A stretch of 64,000 bases of DNA, from contig JAEWCZ010000069.1 of NCBI GenBank assembly GCA_023390335.1, positions 1 to 64,000 on the forward strand, in the 5' to 3' direction. Below are positions 14,620 through 22,090 of this stretch, piece by piece. Position numbers and translations under genes: made by a program. This stretch comes from Bacillota bacterium. GTDB taxonomy: Bacteria; Bacillota; Clostridia; Acetivibrionales; DSM-1351. The notes below the pieces were generated by a model that did not search any database, was not told the DNA's origin, and worked only from the letters and a program-made list of their open reading frames with translations. The first letter of the stretch is position 1. Every line of letters begins with the position of its first letter.

Positions 14620-16611
14620 TTAATCCCAACCTAGAGCTTTTCTCTGTTCTTTGAGGTTGTCGATAATCTCATTTGCCAATTCAGTGTGATTAACATTCAC
14701 AATCATTTTTGAACCCAGAATATCCTTGGTTCCATTACTCATAAAGTTTGTAACATTATCAGAGCCTTGAGTGGGTGCATATACACAGTGGTAAGAATCA
14801 ATACCCAGCAATCTGAAACTTAGAGCCGCACAGATTCCTTTTTCGTTAGACCATTCAGGACTGGCAAAAGCATAGGGCATATCCTTGATGTTAATATCCG
14901 AAGCCTCAGCCACAGCTTTAAAAAGTGCAGATGCTCTTGCATTATCCAAACATTCGCCCATATGCCATACAGGGGGAAGATCCTTCAAAAAACCCTTTAA
15001 TTTCTCACCGGTACGTTCCAAAGCGGTAGTAGAGCAATATCCAAGTTTCATAAGAGGAAAGGAAGCACACCCGTTAGTCAGAACCAGCACGTTATTCTCT
15101 AAAAGAATATCTGTAAGCTCAACAATGGCCTTTTCATAAACAATACGAGGATTGTTACACCCAACCAGGTTAACAATACCAAGAATTTCTCCCCTTTTTA
15201 GAGCTTCTGCAATAGGCTTTACACTTCCGAAATGCTTGTTAATATATTCAACGGAAAAACCTACTTCCGCTTCAATCTCATAAGGAGGAATATAAACGGG
15301 AACCTGTCTTCTTTGAGTAAAGCTTTCAATAGCCCTGTTCAATATCTTCGTTGCAAGCTCGGTAGTCTGATCCATATTTGAGTGGTGGTGATCAAAGCCG
15401 TAATGCTCAGCTCCGGGGAGTCTGGCAGAGTCGTTTGTGGTAACAACAATTGTTTTAAAACAGCTTGCAACTTCCATAATGGATGGAAAAACATCCTGAA
15501 CATCAGCTACCCATAAATCTAAAGCACCTGTTCCAAGAACAAGTTCAGCTCCGATAGCGTTGGAAAGCGGTATAACACCGCCATATCTGTACATGGCCGA
15601 AAGACCTGAACAGCAAATACCGTAGAACTTTATTCCCAAAGCTCCAATTTGTTTTGCCAATTCCTGAAACTCCTCAGAATTCCCAAGCTTTACAATTTCG
15701 CTTACCAAAACCGGAGAGTGGCCATGAATTGCAATGTTAACATAACCTTTTTCCAAAGCACCAATATTAACCTTAGAAGTACTTCTCACCGGCAGTCCGA
15801 ACAGGCTATCCATTGCAATTGATGAACCCAGAACACAAGACCATGCAAAGGCTACTCCTGTTCTCAACATTTGTTTCATAATATTATTCCAATCACTGTC
15901 GTTTCCCGTACCTGTTCTGTTAAGACTCTCAAAAACTTCATGGTAAGGACTGATGGGAAGAATATCAAGATCACTCCATACTTTAATTCGTTCTTTCGAA
16001 GCAAACGCATTAAGAGTACGGTGAGGGCCGGGAATAGTTCTGGACAAATCCTCCAGAAGAATATCAGCAATTAACCCTGCAAGTTCCTTGATGCTTTTAT
16101 TTTCAGTTTCCAGTCCAAATGCCTTGGCTGTGGCTAATATTTTACTTTCTCCCTCGATAGGAATATTGATTCTTCCTTCTGCGGCATACTTCAAAGCCAA
16201 CATACTTTCACGCCCACGTGCACCATGCTCTGCGGCACCGGCAGCGACGCTTCTTAGGATATTTCTTGCTACGATAACGTCAGCATCAGCCCCGCAAACA
16301 CCTTTGGGACTCTTTTTTGTAATTTTACACGGCCCCATGTTGCATATTCTGCAGCAAACTCCCGCAAGACCGAAGCTACACTGTGGCTTTTGAGCATCAA
16401 ATCTGTCAAAAACAGTCTCACACCCTTTTTCTTCCATATGTAGAAGCATAGCTTTTACTGCAGGGTCGGGTGTCTGCTCAAGAACATCTTTCTTTGATGC
16501 GAAACTTTTTCTGTATTCAGCTACGGCAGTTGCGTAATCATTGCAGCCGGAATCATTATGATGATGATTTTCTGAATGATCAAATTTTGAGTGATGATAT
16601 CTTAAATTCAT
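14620..16611 (-). CDS. cooS: Anaerobic CO dehydrogenase catalytic-subunit homologue with altered C-cluster ligand
   Basis: A 663-aa CooS-family protein. Residues C78/C86 (D-cluster) and C87, C90, C95, C106 (B-cluster) are present. C-cluster ligands H296/H298 (HGHSP), C334 (GICCSG), C485 (GCNN), C515 (NGCA) and C554 (GECLDN) are in place. The position equal to Cys333 of Carboxydothermus CODH-II, normally in a YQC motif, is Asp373 (VQD). A normal Ni-Fe-S C-cluster is therefore doubtful. The N-terminus is His-rich (six His in residues 6-18). No cooF or cooC maturation gene is nearby. The start follows AAAGGGGTG. First gene of the minus-strand operon. Confidence 0.88.
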   Translation of the reverse strand: MNLRYHHSKFDHSENHHHNDSGCNDYATAVAEYRKSFASKKDVLEQTPDPAVKAMLLHMEEKGCETVFDRFDAQKPQCSFGLAGVCCRICNMGPCKITKKSPKGVCGADADVIVARNILRSVAAGAAEHGARGRESMLALKYAAEGRINIPIEGESKILATAKAFGLETENKSIKELAGLIADILLEDLSRTIPGPHRTLNAFASKERIKVWSDLDILPISPYHEVFESLNRTGTGNDSDWNNIMKQMLRTGVAFAWSCVLGSSIAMDSLFGLPVRSTSKVNIGALEKGYVNIAIHGHSPVLVSEIVKLGNSEEFQELAKQIGALGIKFYGICCSGLSAMYRYGGVIPLSNAIGAELVLGTGALDLWVADVQDVFPSIMEVASCFKTIVVTTNDSARLPGAEHYGFDHHHSNMDQTTELATKILNRAIESFTQRRQVPVYIPPYEIEAEVGFSVEYINKHFGSVKPIAEALKRGEILGIVNLVGCNNPRIVYEKAIVELTDILLENNVLVLTNGCASFPLMKLGYCSTTALERTGEKLKGFLKDLPPVWHMGECLDNARASALFKAVAEASDINIKDMPYAFASPEWSNEKGICAALSFRLLGIDSYHCVYAPTQGSDNVTNFMSNGTKDILGSKMIVNVNHTELANEIIDNLKEQRKALGWD

Positions 16612-16664
16612 GCTAACACCCCTTTGAATAATTCCTACAATTCCAATAAATATAGTATGAAATG

Positions 16665-16693
16665 ATTATAATAAGCAAATAATGAAAAGTCAA
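16665..16693 (-). promoter_or_regulatory. Sigma-A promoter of the cooS-importer operon
   Basis: On the minus strand TTGACT (16693-16688), a 17-bp spacer, and TATAAT (16670-16665). It lies 54 bp before the cooS start. Confidence 0.75.
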
Positions 16694-16728
16694 CGATTAT
16701 TTTATACAATTCATATATAAATACTATG

Positions 16729-16758
16729 CAATTATAAAACAAATGTAACTCATACATT
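16729..16758 (+). promoter_or_regulatory. Candidate sigma-E promoter for the recombinase operon
   Basis: CATACATT at 16751-16758 matches the sigma-E -10 consensus CATACAHT fully. CAATTAT at 16729-16735, about 15 bp upstream, is only a rough -35. Mother-cell (sigma-E) control is what a sigK-restoring recombinase needs. Confidence 0.4.
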
Positions 16759-16813
16759 TGTACGAGTTGTACTGTCATATAGTTAAACAGAGAGTAAATC
16801 GGGGAGTTCAAAG

Positions 16814-17002
16814 ATGGGGAAACAAAAAAAGGAATATGAAATTGTTATTTTTACTCCTGAAAATGATGATCAAAAAATTCAGTTAAGAAATGAAATAGGC
16901 AGAGCATATGGTGAATTTATAATACAACACCTGATTAATTTGGATATTCCTAATAAACAAATGTCTTGTATATTTAGAAAAATAATAAAAGAAATCAGGT
17001 GA
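16814..17002 (+). CDS. Small protein upstream of recombinase 1 (candidate excision factor)
   Basis: A 62-aa basic protein (MGKQKKEYEIVIFTPEND, then a helical C-terminal half). It follows GGGGAG and overlaps the ribosome-binding region of the recombinase gene, so the two are probably co-translated. No family was recognised. Serine recombinases need a small directionality factor to excise, and a small co-transcribed gene is a plausible candidate. That role is inference only. Confidence 0.6.
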   Translation: MGKQKKEYEIVIFTPENDDQKIQLRNEIGRAYGEFIIQHLINLDIPNKQMSCIFRKIIKEIR

Positions 17003-17010
17003 TTTTATTT

Positions 17011-18669
17011 ATGAGGGCTGCTATCTATTCGAGAAAAAGCAGATTTACCGGGAGGGGAGAGAGTATAGAAAATCAGATTCAAATGTGCAAAGAGTATGCT
17101 ATAAACAATATTGGTCTGTCTGAAAACGATTTTGTAATTTTTGAAGACGAGGGTTTTTCAGGAGGAAATACAAACAGGCCGGAATTCAAGCATATGATGA
17201 GTGAGGCGCGGAGCAAAAAAATTGATATAGTAATTTGCTACAGACTGGATCGTATAAGCAGAAACGTCTCTGATTTTTCCCAGTTGATAAATGAACTTGA
17301 AAAATATAATGTAAGCTTTATTTCTGTTAAGGAACAGTTTGATACAACAAAGCCAATGGGTAGGGCTATGATGTATATAGCATCGGTATTTTCCCAGTTG
17401 GAAAGAGAGACTATAGCAGAGAGAATAAGAGATAACATGCTGCAACTGGCGAAAACAGGAAGGTGGCTTGGAGGCGTTACACCCACAGGCTATAAATCAG
17501 AAATGTTGGATAAAAAGGATTCCTCCCTGAAGCAGACGAGAATTTTCAGGCTAAAAATTATACCTGAGGAAGCCGAACTTGTAAAAAATATCTACAACAA
17601 ATTTATTATTTTCAAATCTATAACCAAGGTGGAAAAAAACCTTCTTGAAAATAGACTTATAACAAAAAACGGAGTGGATTTTTCAAGGTTCTCCCTGCGA
17701 TTTTTACTTACAAATCCTGTGTATGCAATTGCTGACGAGACTCTATACCACTATTTATCGGGGGCCGGGTATGAGATATATTCAGATATAAAGGAATTTA
17801 ACGGTGTTAACGGTGTTATGGCCTACAACAAAACAAGGCAGGGAAAGAACATACAAGGAGAAAAGTACAGAGACCCAAAAGATTGGGTAATAGCAGTAGG
17901 AATGCATCACGGAATAATACCAGCAGGTGAATGGATTGAAGTTCAAGAATTGTTGCAACTCAATAAAACAAAAGCCTATAGGAAGGTTAAAAATACAAAT
18001 GCATTACTGTCGGGTATTCTCAAATGCAAGAACTGCGGCAGCTTTTTGCGACCGAAAACCATGACAAGACTGAACTCAAAAGGAGAAAAGGTTTATTATT
18101 ATATTTGTGAATTAAAGGAAAAAAGTAATTTAACACGTTGTGATACACCGAATATAAACGGTAATATATTAGACACAATAATTCTGGAGAAAGTGAGCAG
18201 TATAATGGGAAAATACATTCCGGCAGTCAATCCCAACATATTAATAAACCGACTTGGTATGCAGTTGGGGCAGAATTCTGAAATAAAGCTTATTAAAGAT
18301 AAACTGGCTGCTGCGGAAAATGAAATGAAAAATTTGGTAAGGCTTGTGTCAAAAGAAGCAGATGAAAAGGTACAATCGATGATATTGAAACGAATGGGAA
18401 GTATATCACAAGACATCAATGTTTACGCTGGCAGGATCAAACAGTTGAATGGTATTTCACAAAAAAATGACATTAAAGAAGGTGATCAAGAAAAAATCAT
18501 AAAACTTCTCTCAGACCCGGGCTACTGCATTGTTAACATTATGGATATAAACCAAAAGAGGTCAATTGTTAAAAGTGCTGTGGATGTGATAACCTGGGAT
18601 GGAAGGGAGATAAAAATACGGTTGAGAGGAAGCAGCGAAATGTTGCCGGAGTGTGAGGATTGCAAATGA
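17011..18669 (+). CDS. Large serine recombinase 1 (SpoIVCA-like), excises element 1
   Basis: A 552-aa large serine recombinase. The resolvase domain begins AAIYSRKS, with Ser10 as the nucleophile, then DEGFSGGNTNRPEF and CYRLDRISRNVSDF. The recombinase domain is near 150-300. A zinc ribbon (CKNCGSFLRPK then CELKEKSNLTRC) is at about 335-375, followed by a coiled coil to about 480. ATG 17011 is chosen over GTG 16999 because AGGTGAT lies eight bases upstream. The gene ends exactly at attR: its TGA uses an A from sigK. After excision the codon becomes TGC and the frame would continue 37 codons, to 2047. Confidence 0.92.
   Translation: MRAAIYSRKSRFTGRGESIENQIQMCKEYAINNIGLSENDFVIFEDEGFSGGNTNRPEFKHMMSEARSKKIDIVICYRLDRISRNVSDFSQLINELEKYNVSFISVKEQFDTTKPMGRAMMYIASVFSQLERETIAERIRDNMLQLAKTGRWLGGVTPTGYKSEMLDKKDSSLKQTRIFRLKIIPEEAELVKNIYNKFIIFKSITKVEKNLLENRLITKNGVDFSRFSLRFLLTNPVYAIADETLYHYLSGAGYEIYSDIKEFNGVNGVMAYNKTRQGKNIQGEKYRDPKDWVIAVGMHHGIIPAGEWIEVQELLQLNKTKAYRKVKNTNALLSGILKCKNCGSFLRPKTMTRLNSKGEKVYYYICELKEKSNLTRCDTPNINGNILDTIILEKVSSIMGKYIPAVNPNILINRLGMQLGQNSEIKLIKDKLAAAENEMKNLVRLVSKEADEKVQSMILKRMGSISQDINVYAGRIKQLNGISQKNDIKEGDQEKIIKLLSDPGYCIVNIMDINQKRSIVKSAVDVITWDGREIKIRLRGSSEMLPECEDCK
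18664..18668 (+). repeat. Right attachment core of element 1 (AAATG)
   Basis: Same-orientation copy of 1931-1935. Left flank is the recombinase 3' end; right flank (AGATTCTAATG) is sigK. Confidence 0.88.
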
Positions 18670-18764
18670 GATTCTAATGCAAATCAGAGCATCTAAGAAA
18701 ATTCAGAATGAGGTTTCTTTGCAAGACCCTATTGGAGTCGATAAAGAGGGGAATGAAATAACAT
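18669..18764 (+). CDS. sigK: sigK middle segment, stranded between the two elements
   Basis: Ninety-six bases of sigK with no start of its own. In the sigK frame it encodes the end of ENEILM, then QIRASKKIQNEVSLQD, PIGVDKEGNEIT, the sigma-K linker after region 2.4. It has an internal ATG but no ribosome-binding site and would be cut by a stop at 18791 inside element 2. It joins 1935 on the left and 24007 on the right; base 18764 is the first base of a TTA codon completed by 24007-24008. Confidence 0.92.
18751..18764 (+). repeat. Left attachment core of element 2 (GAATGAAATAACAT)
   Basis: Fourteen-base direct repeat shared with 23993-24006. It is sigK coding sequence (codons for NEIT plus one base). 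Confidence 0.9.
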
Positions 18765-18775
18765 ATTCATGTTGT

Positions 18776-19630
18776 CTATTTATAAAACAATAACCTTTTT
18801 GAGTATGCATTCCGATATTGTGTCGGTGTAAGACCTACTGCCTTTTTGAATACCTTCATAAAACTATGGTTGTCATTAAAGCCTACACTGTAAGCTATGT
18901 CACTTACATTATCGTTTGTCTCGCAAAGCAAATATTTGGCAAGATCGATTTTTTCCTGAATTATATATTGCTTAAGAGAGAAGCCTGAGATATCTTTGAA
19001 AAATTCAGATAGGTATCTCCTGTTATATCCAAAATGTGCTGCTATTTCCGTTACCCTTATATCAGTATTTCGATGCCATTTTATATAATCTTGTATATCA
19101 TTAAACAACTGCTTTTTCTTCATGTCTGAATTTTGAGGAGTACTGTTTTCCATGAATTGACAGAACAATTCACATAGAACGGCTGTACTCAGATAATTGT
19201 TCTGAAGCTTGCTGTGGTAGCTTCTTACACTGTCCTGAAGGTGCTTCATAATAACTATAATTTTCTCAAGATTTGTTGCTTTGCCATATTGGGGAATATA
19301 AATTTTTTCATCCGGCAGATCCCTCGGAATTTGATCGAAGGTTATTGTATGGGTTGGATTTTCATATGAAAAGTGCAACCAATAAAAAGCACAGCTGCTG
19401 CTTTTATATCCTGATTGCTTTGAAGACGGCGGAAAGAGCAGAAATTCACCCTTGCCTATATCAAAGAACTGATTGTCCAACTGTAGATAAGCTATACCTT
19501 CCGTTACGATAATGAGTTCAAAATTCTGCATGTACCTTGAAAAGTGCATCCATTCATCAGATGGAGCTTGAAACTTGCCTGTTAAATCGTATTTTAATGG
19601 TGTCTTAAGTGAAAATTCAAAACATGTCAT
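18776..19630 (-). CDS. AraC-family transcription regulator
   Basis: A 284-aa protein with an N-terminal cupin-like sensor (FELIIVTEGIAYLQL, GKGEFLLFPPS) and a C-terminal pair of helix-turn-helix motifs (IRVTEIAAHFGYNRRYLSEFF and VSDIAYSVGFNDNHSF). The ATG at 19630 is preferred because AGGTGG lies upstream; GTG 19645 overlaps that site. It is divergent from the glycosidase and is its probable sugar-responsive activator. Its stop is 11 bp from the attachment core. Confidence 0.88.
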   Translation of the reverse strand: MTCFEFSLKTPLKYDLTGKFQAPSDEWMHFSRYMQNFELIIVTEGIAYLQLDNQFFDIGKGEFLLFPPSSKQSGYKSSSCAFYWLHFSYENPTHTITFDQIPRDLPDEKIYIPQYGKATNLEKIIVIMKHLQDSVRSYHSKLQNNYLSTAVLCELFCQFMENSTPQNSDMKKKQLFNDIQDYIKWHRNTDIRVTEIAAHFGYNRRYLSEFFKDISGFSLKQYIIQEKIDLAKYLLCETNDNVSDIAYSVGFNDNHSFMKVFKKAVGLTPTQYRNAYSKRLLFYK

Positions 19631-19697
19631 ATGACTTTTTACCACCTATTCTGCAAAAAATCCATTTTATTTATATATATTAATTGGTACACTGAAA

Positions 19698-19733
19698 TTA
19701 TTAAAGTAAATTATTAAAGTAAATTATTAAAGG
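19698..19733. repeat. Three tandem 13-bp repeats, candidate AraC operator
   Basis: ATTATTAAAGTAA at 19698-19710 and 19711-19723, then ATTATTAAAG at 19724-19733. The repeats lie between the divergent regulator and glycosidase genes, just before the glycosidase start. Direct repeats in this position are common AraC-family binding sites. Confidence 0.5.
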
Positions 19734-19761
19734 GGCGTTTACTACGATTAAATCATTTTCT

Positions 19762-21993
19762 ATGTCACAAGTTAAGCTTATTGATCCCTATTTGGTAAAT
19801 GCATTCAAAAAGGAAATAGAGTATCTGGAATCCTTTGACTGCGACAAATTATTATGCTGTTTTTATAAAACAAAAGGCCTTGCACCTAAAGCGGAAAACT
19901 ACCACGGATGGGAGAATTCAGAGATAAGAGGCCACACCATGGGCCACTATCTGACGGCTTTGGCACAAGCTTATTCTGATACTAATGATAACAAAATTTA
20001 TGAACGGCTGCAATATTTGCTGAAGGAGCTTTCTTTATGCCAATTCAAAAGCGGTTACCTTTCTGCATTCCCAGAGGAGTTTTTTGACAGGGTTGAAAAC
20101 AGGAAACCAGTGTGGGTGCCGTGGTATACGATGCATAAAATAATTTCCGGGTTAATATCTGTTTATAAAAATACTAAAATAGAAAAAGCATTAAATATAG
20201 TTTCCGGGCTTGGAGATTGGGTATTTAACAGAACTGACAAATGGACACCTGAAATACATGCTAACGTTTTGGCTGTAGAATACGGCGGTATGAATGATTG
20301 TTTGTATGAGCTTTATAAAATAACCGGCAATGAAAAACACATTGCTGCTGCCCATATGTTTGATGAAATAGAGCTTTTCAAGGAAATTCATGACGGAAAA
20401 GATATACTTAATAACAGGCATGCCAATACTACAATACCAAAATTCCTGGGTGCTTTGAACCGCTTTTTGGCTATTGGAGAAGAGGAGCAATTTTACCTGG
20501 ATACATGTAAAGAATTCTGGCATATTGTAACAAATAACCATAGCTATGTTACCGGCGGCAACAGTGAATGGGAACATTTCGGCGAACCCGATATCCTGGA
20601 TGCAGAGCGTACTTCAACCAACTGTGAAACCTGTAATACATACAATATGCTTAAAATGACAAGAGAACTGTTTAAAATTACCGGGGATAAAAAATATGCT
20701 GATTTTTATGAAAGTACTTTTACCAATGCAATATTATCCTCACAAAACCCGGATACCGGAATGACAATGTACTTTCAACCTATGGCAACAGGTTATTTTA
20801 AGGTTTATAGTAAACCTTTCGAGCATTTTTGGTGCTGTACAGGCACGGGTATGGAGAATTTCACCAAATTAAATGACAGCATATATTTTTATGAAGAAGA
20901 CAAGTTATACGTTAATATGTATTACTCCACGCAGCTAAATTGGGAGGAAAAGCGTATAAAAATTACTCAAAATTCTGACATACCCAATACAGACAGAGCA
21001 AGTTTTATAATCAACGCAGAAACTGAAGCAGAGTTCACATTATGTTTACGTATTCCTACATGGGCAAAGGGAGTAAAAATCAATGTAAATAAAAATCCCA
21101 GCTTATACAAAGAAGAAAGAGGTTATGCGCTTATCCAACGTACTTGGAAAGATAATGATACTGTTGAAATCAATTTTAAAATTATACCCCAACTGACGTC
21201 TTTACCCGATAATCCAAATGCAGTTGCATTTACTTACGGCCCTGTAGTATTAAGTGCAGGCCTTGGAACAGATAAAATGGAAGAGTCAACTACCGGGATC
21301 ATGGTAAGAATACCAAGCAAGCACGTGGAAATAAAAGATTATTTAGTTATTATGAATCAAAGCATAGATACATGGAAAAAGGATATCGCATTAAACCTGG
21401 TAAAAGCTGAGGGCAAGTTGGAATTTACGTTAAAAGGTACCGATGAAGATGAAAGGCTGGTATTTACCCCTCATTACAGACAGCATAGCCAAAGATACGG
21501 AATATACTGGGTTCTTGTGGAGAATGGCTCAGATGATCTGAAAACGCTAATTGAACAGAAGAAACAAGTTGAACGAATCAAAGCAGCTGAGATTGACAGC
21601 ATACAGATTGGCAATGACCAATATGAACTGTCCCATGATATTGAGGGTCAATATACCGAGTCAGGCGATAGGGATGGATTCCATTATAGATTTGCAAAAG
21701 AGAATGGCTGGTTCAGCTACAATTTGAAGGTAAGAAATGATGAGAATTCTTTTCTGCAAATAAATTATATGCCGGCAGACTGCAAAGAAAGTTTCGATAT
21801 ATTGATTAATGATACCCTGCTTTCAAGGGAAGTTATAGGAGAAACACCTTGGAATAAAACAGTTGCTAAAGTATACCCTATTCCCAAGGAATTGATTGGG
21901 GAAAGTGATTTTGTTACCGTTAAGTTTATGGCTTCAGCGCACCAAGCAACTGCGAGGATAGTTGATATTATCCGTACAATGAAAGCAGTGTAA
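19762..21993 (+). CDS. GH127-type beta-L-arabinofuranosidase (DUF1680 family)
   Basis: A 743-aa cytoplasmic enzyme without signal peptide. Glu289 and Cys291 (CETCNT) plus Cys358-Cys359 (FWCCTGTG) reproduce the Glu-x-Cys and Cys-Cys set of GH127 HypBA1, where the cysteines bind zinc and one is the nucleophile. The family removes beta-L-arabinofuranose from plant glycans such as hydroxyproline-linked arabinans; GH146 relatives share the motif. The catalytic (alpha/alpha)6 barrel spans about 1-400, followed by beta-sandwich domains. ATG 19762 has AAAGGGG about 26 bases upstream, an unusually long gap. As a sugar enzyme it is unexpected cargo for a sigK element. Confidence 0.88.
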   Translation: MSQVKLIDPYLVNAFKKEIEYLESFDCDKLLCCFYKTKGLAPKAENYHGWENSEIRGHTMGHYLTALAQAYSDTNDNKIYERLQYLLKELSLCQFKSGYLSAFPEEFFDRVENRKPVWVPWYTMHKIISGLISVYKNTKIEKALNIVSGLGDWVFNRTDKWTPEIHANVLAVEYGGMNDCLYELYKITGNEKHIAAAHMFDEIELFKEIHDGKDILNNRHANTTIPKFLGALNRFLAIGEEEQFYLDTCKEFWHIVTNNHSYVTGGNSEWEHFGEPDILDAERTSTNCETCNTYNMLKMTRELFKITGDKKYADFYESTFTNAILSSQNPDTGMTMYFQPMATGYFKVYSKPFEHFWCCTGTGMENFTKLNDSIYFYEEDKLYVNMYYSTQLNWEEKRIKITQNSDIPNTDRASFIINAETEAEFTLCLRIPTWAKGVKINVNKNPSLYKEERGYALIQRTWKDNDTVEINFKIIPQLTSLPDNPNAVAFTYGPVVLSAGLGTDKMEESTTGIMVRIPSKHVEIKDYLVIMNQSIDTWKKDIALNLVKAEGKLEFTLKGTDEDERLVFTPHYRQHSQRYGIYWVLVENGSDDLKTLIEQKKQVERIKAAEIDSIQIGNDQYELSHDIEGQYTESGDRDGFHYRFAKENGWFSYNLKVRNDENSFLQINYMPADCKESFDILINDTLLSREVIGETPWNKTVAKVYPIPKELIGESDFVTVKFMASAHQATARIVDIIRTMKAV

Positions 21994-22004
21994 GTAACGG
22001 ACGT

Positions 22005-22090
22005 GGATATTTTACCGGAAACCTATCACGATATAGGGTTAAGCGAACCATGAATCCTGGACGATGAGTATGAGCGACGGTAAAATATCC
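22005..22090. other. Structured inverted repeat between convergent genes
   Basis: GGATATTTTACCG at 22005-22017 pairs perfectly with 22078-22090. The 60 bases between contain two small hairpins (CCTAT/ATAGG and GGTT/AACC). It reaches the stop codon of recombinase 2. It may be a bidirectional terminator, but no U-run follows, and the branched shape is more elaborate than a usual terminator. Confidence 0.55.

Larger units (their letters stand above)
1931..18668. mobile_element. Skin-like intervening element 1 in sigK (16,733 bp)
   Basis: The element is bounded by direct AAATG repeats at 1931-1935 and 18664-18668. Removing one repeat and everything between joins GAA AAT G to AG ATT CTA ATG, restoring CIENEILM, the conserved sigma-K sequence. 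The repeats are in the same orientation, so recombination excises. It carries a streptolysin-S-type peptide cluster (+ strand), a CO-dehydrogenase-like/ABC importer operon (- strand), a 62-aa gene and a large serine recombinase at the right end. There are no phage structural, lysis or replication genes. The Bacillus skin element breaks sigK in the same ENE codon region, as I recall it. Confidence 0.93.

Noticed and set aside
1931..18668. Prophage
   Set aside because: No capsid, tail, packaging, lysis or replication genes are present; a large serine recombinase alone is not enough.
22005..22090. Group II intron or integron attC site
   Set aside because: No domain V sequence, reverse transcriptase or attC consensus ends were found; only an inverted repeat is supported.
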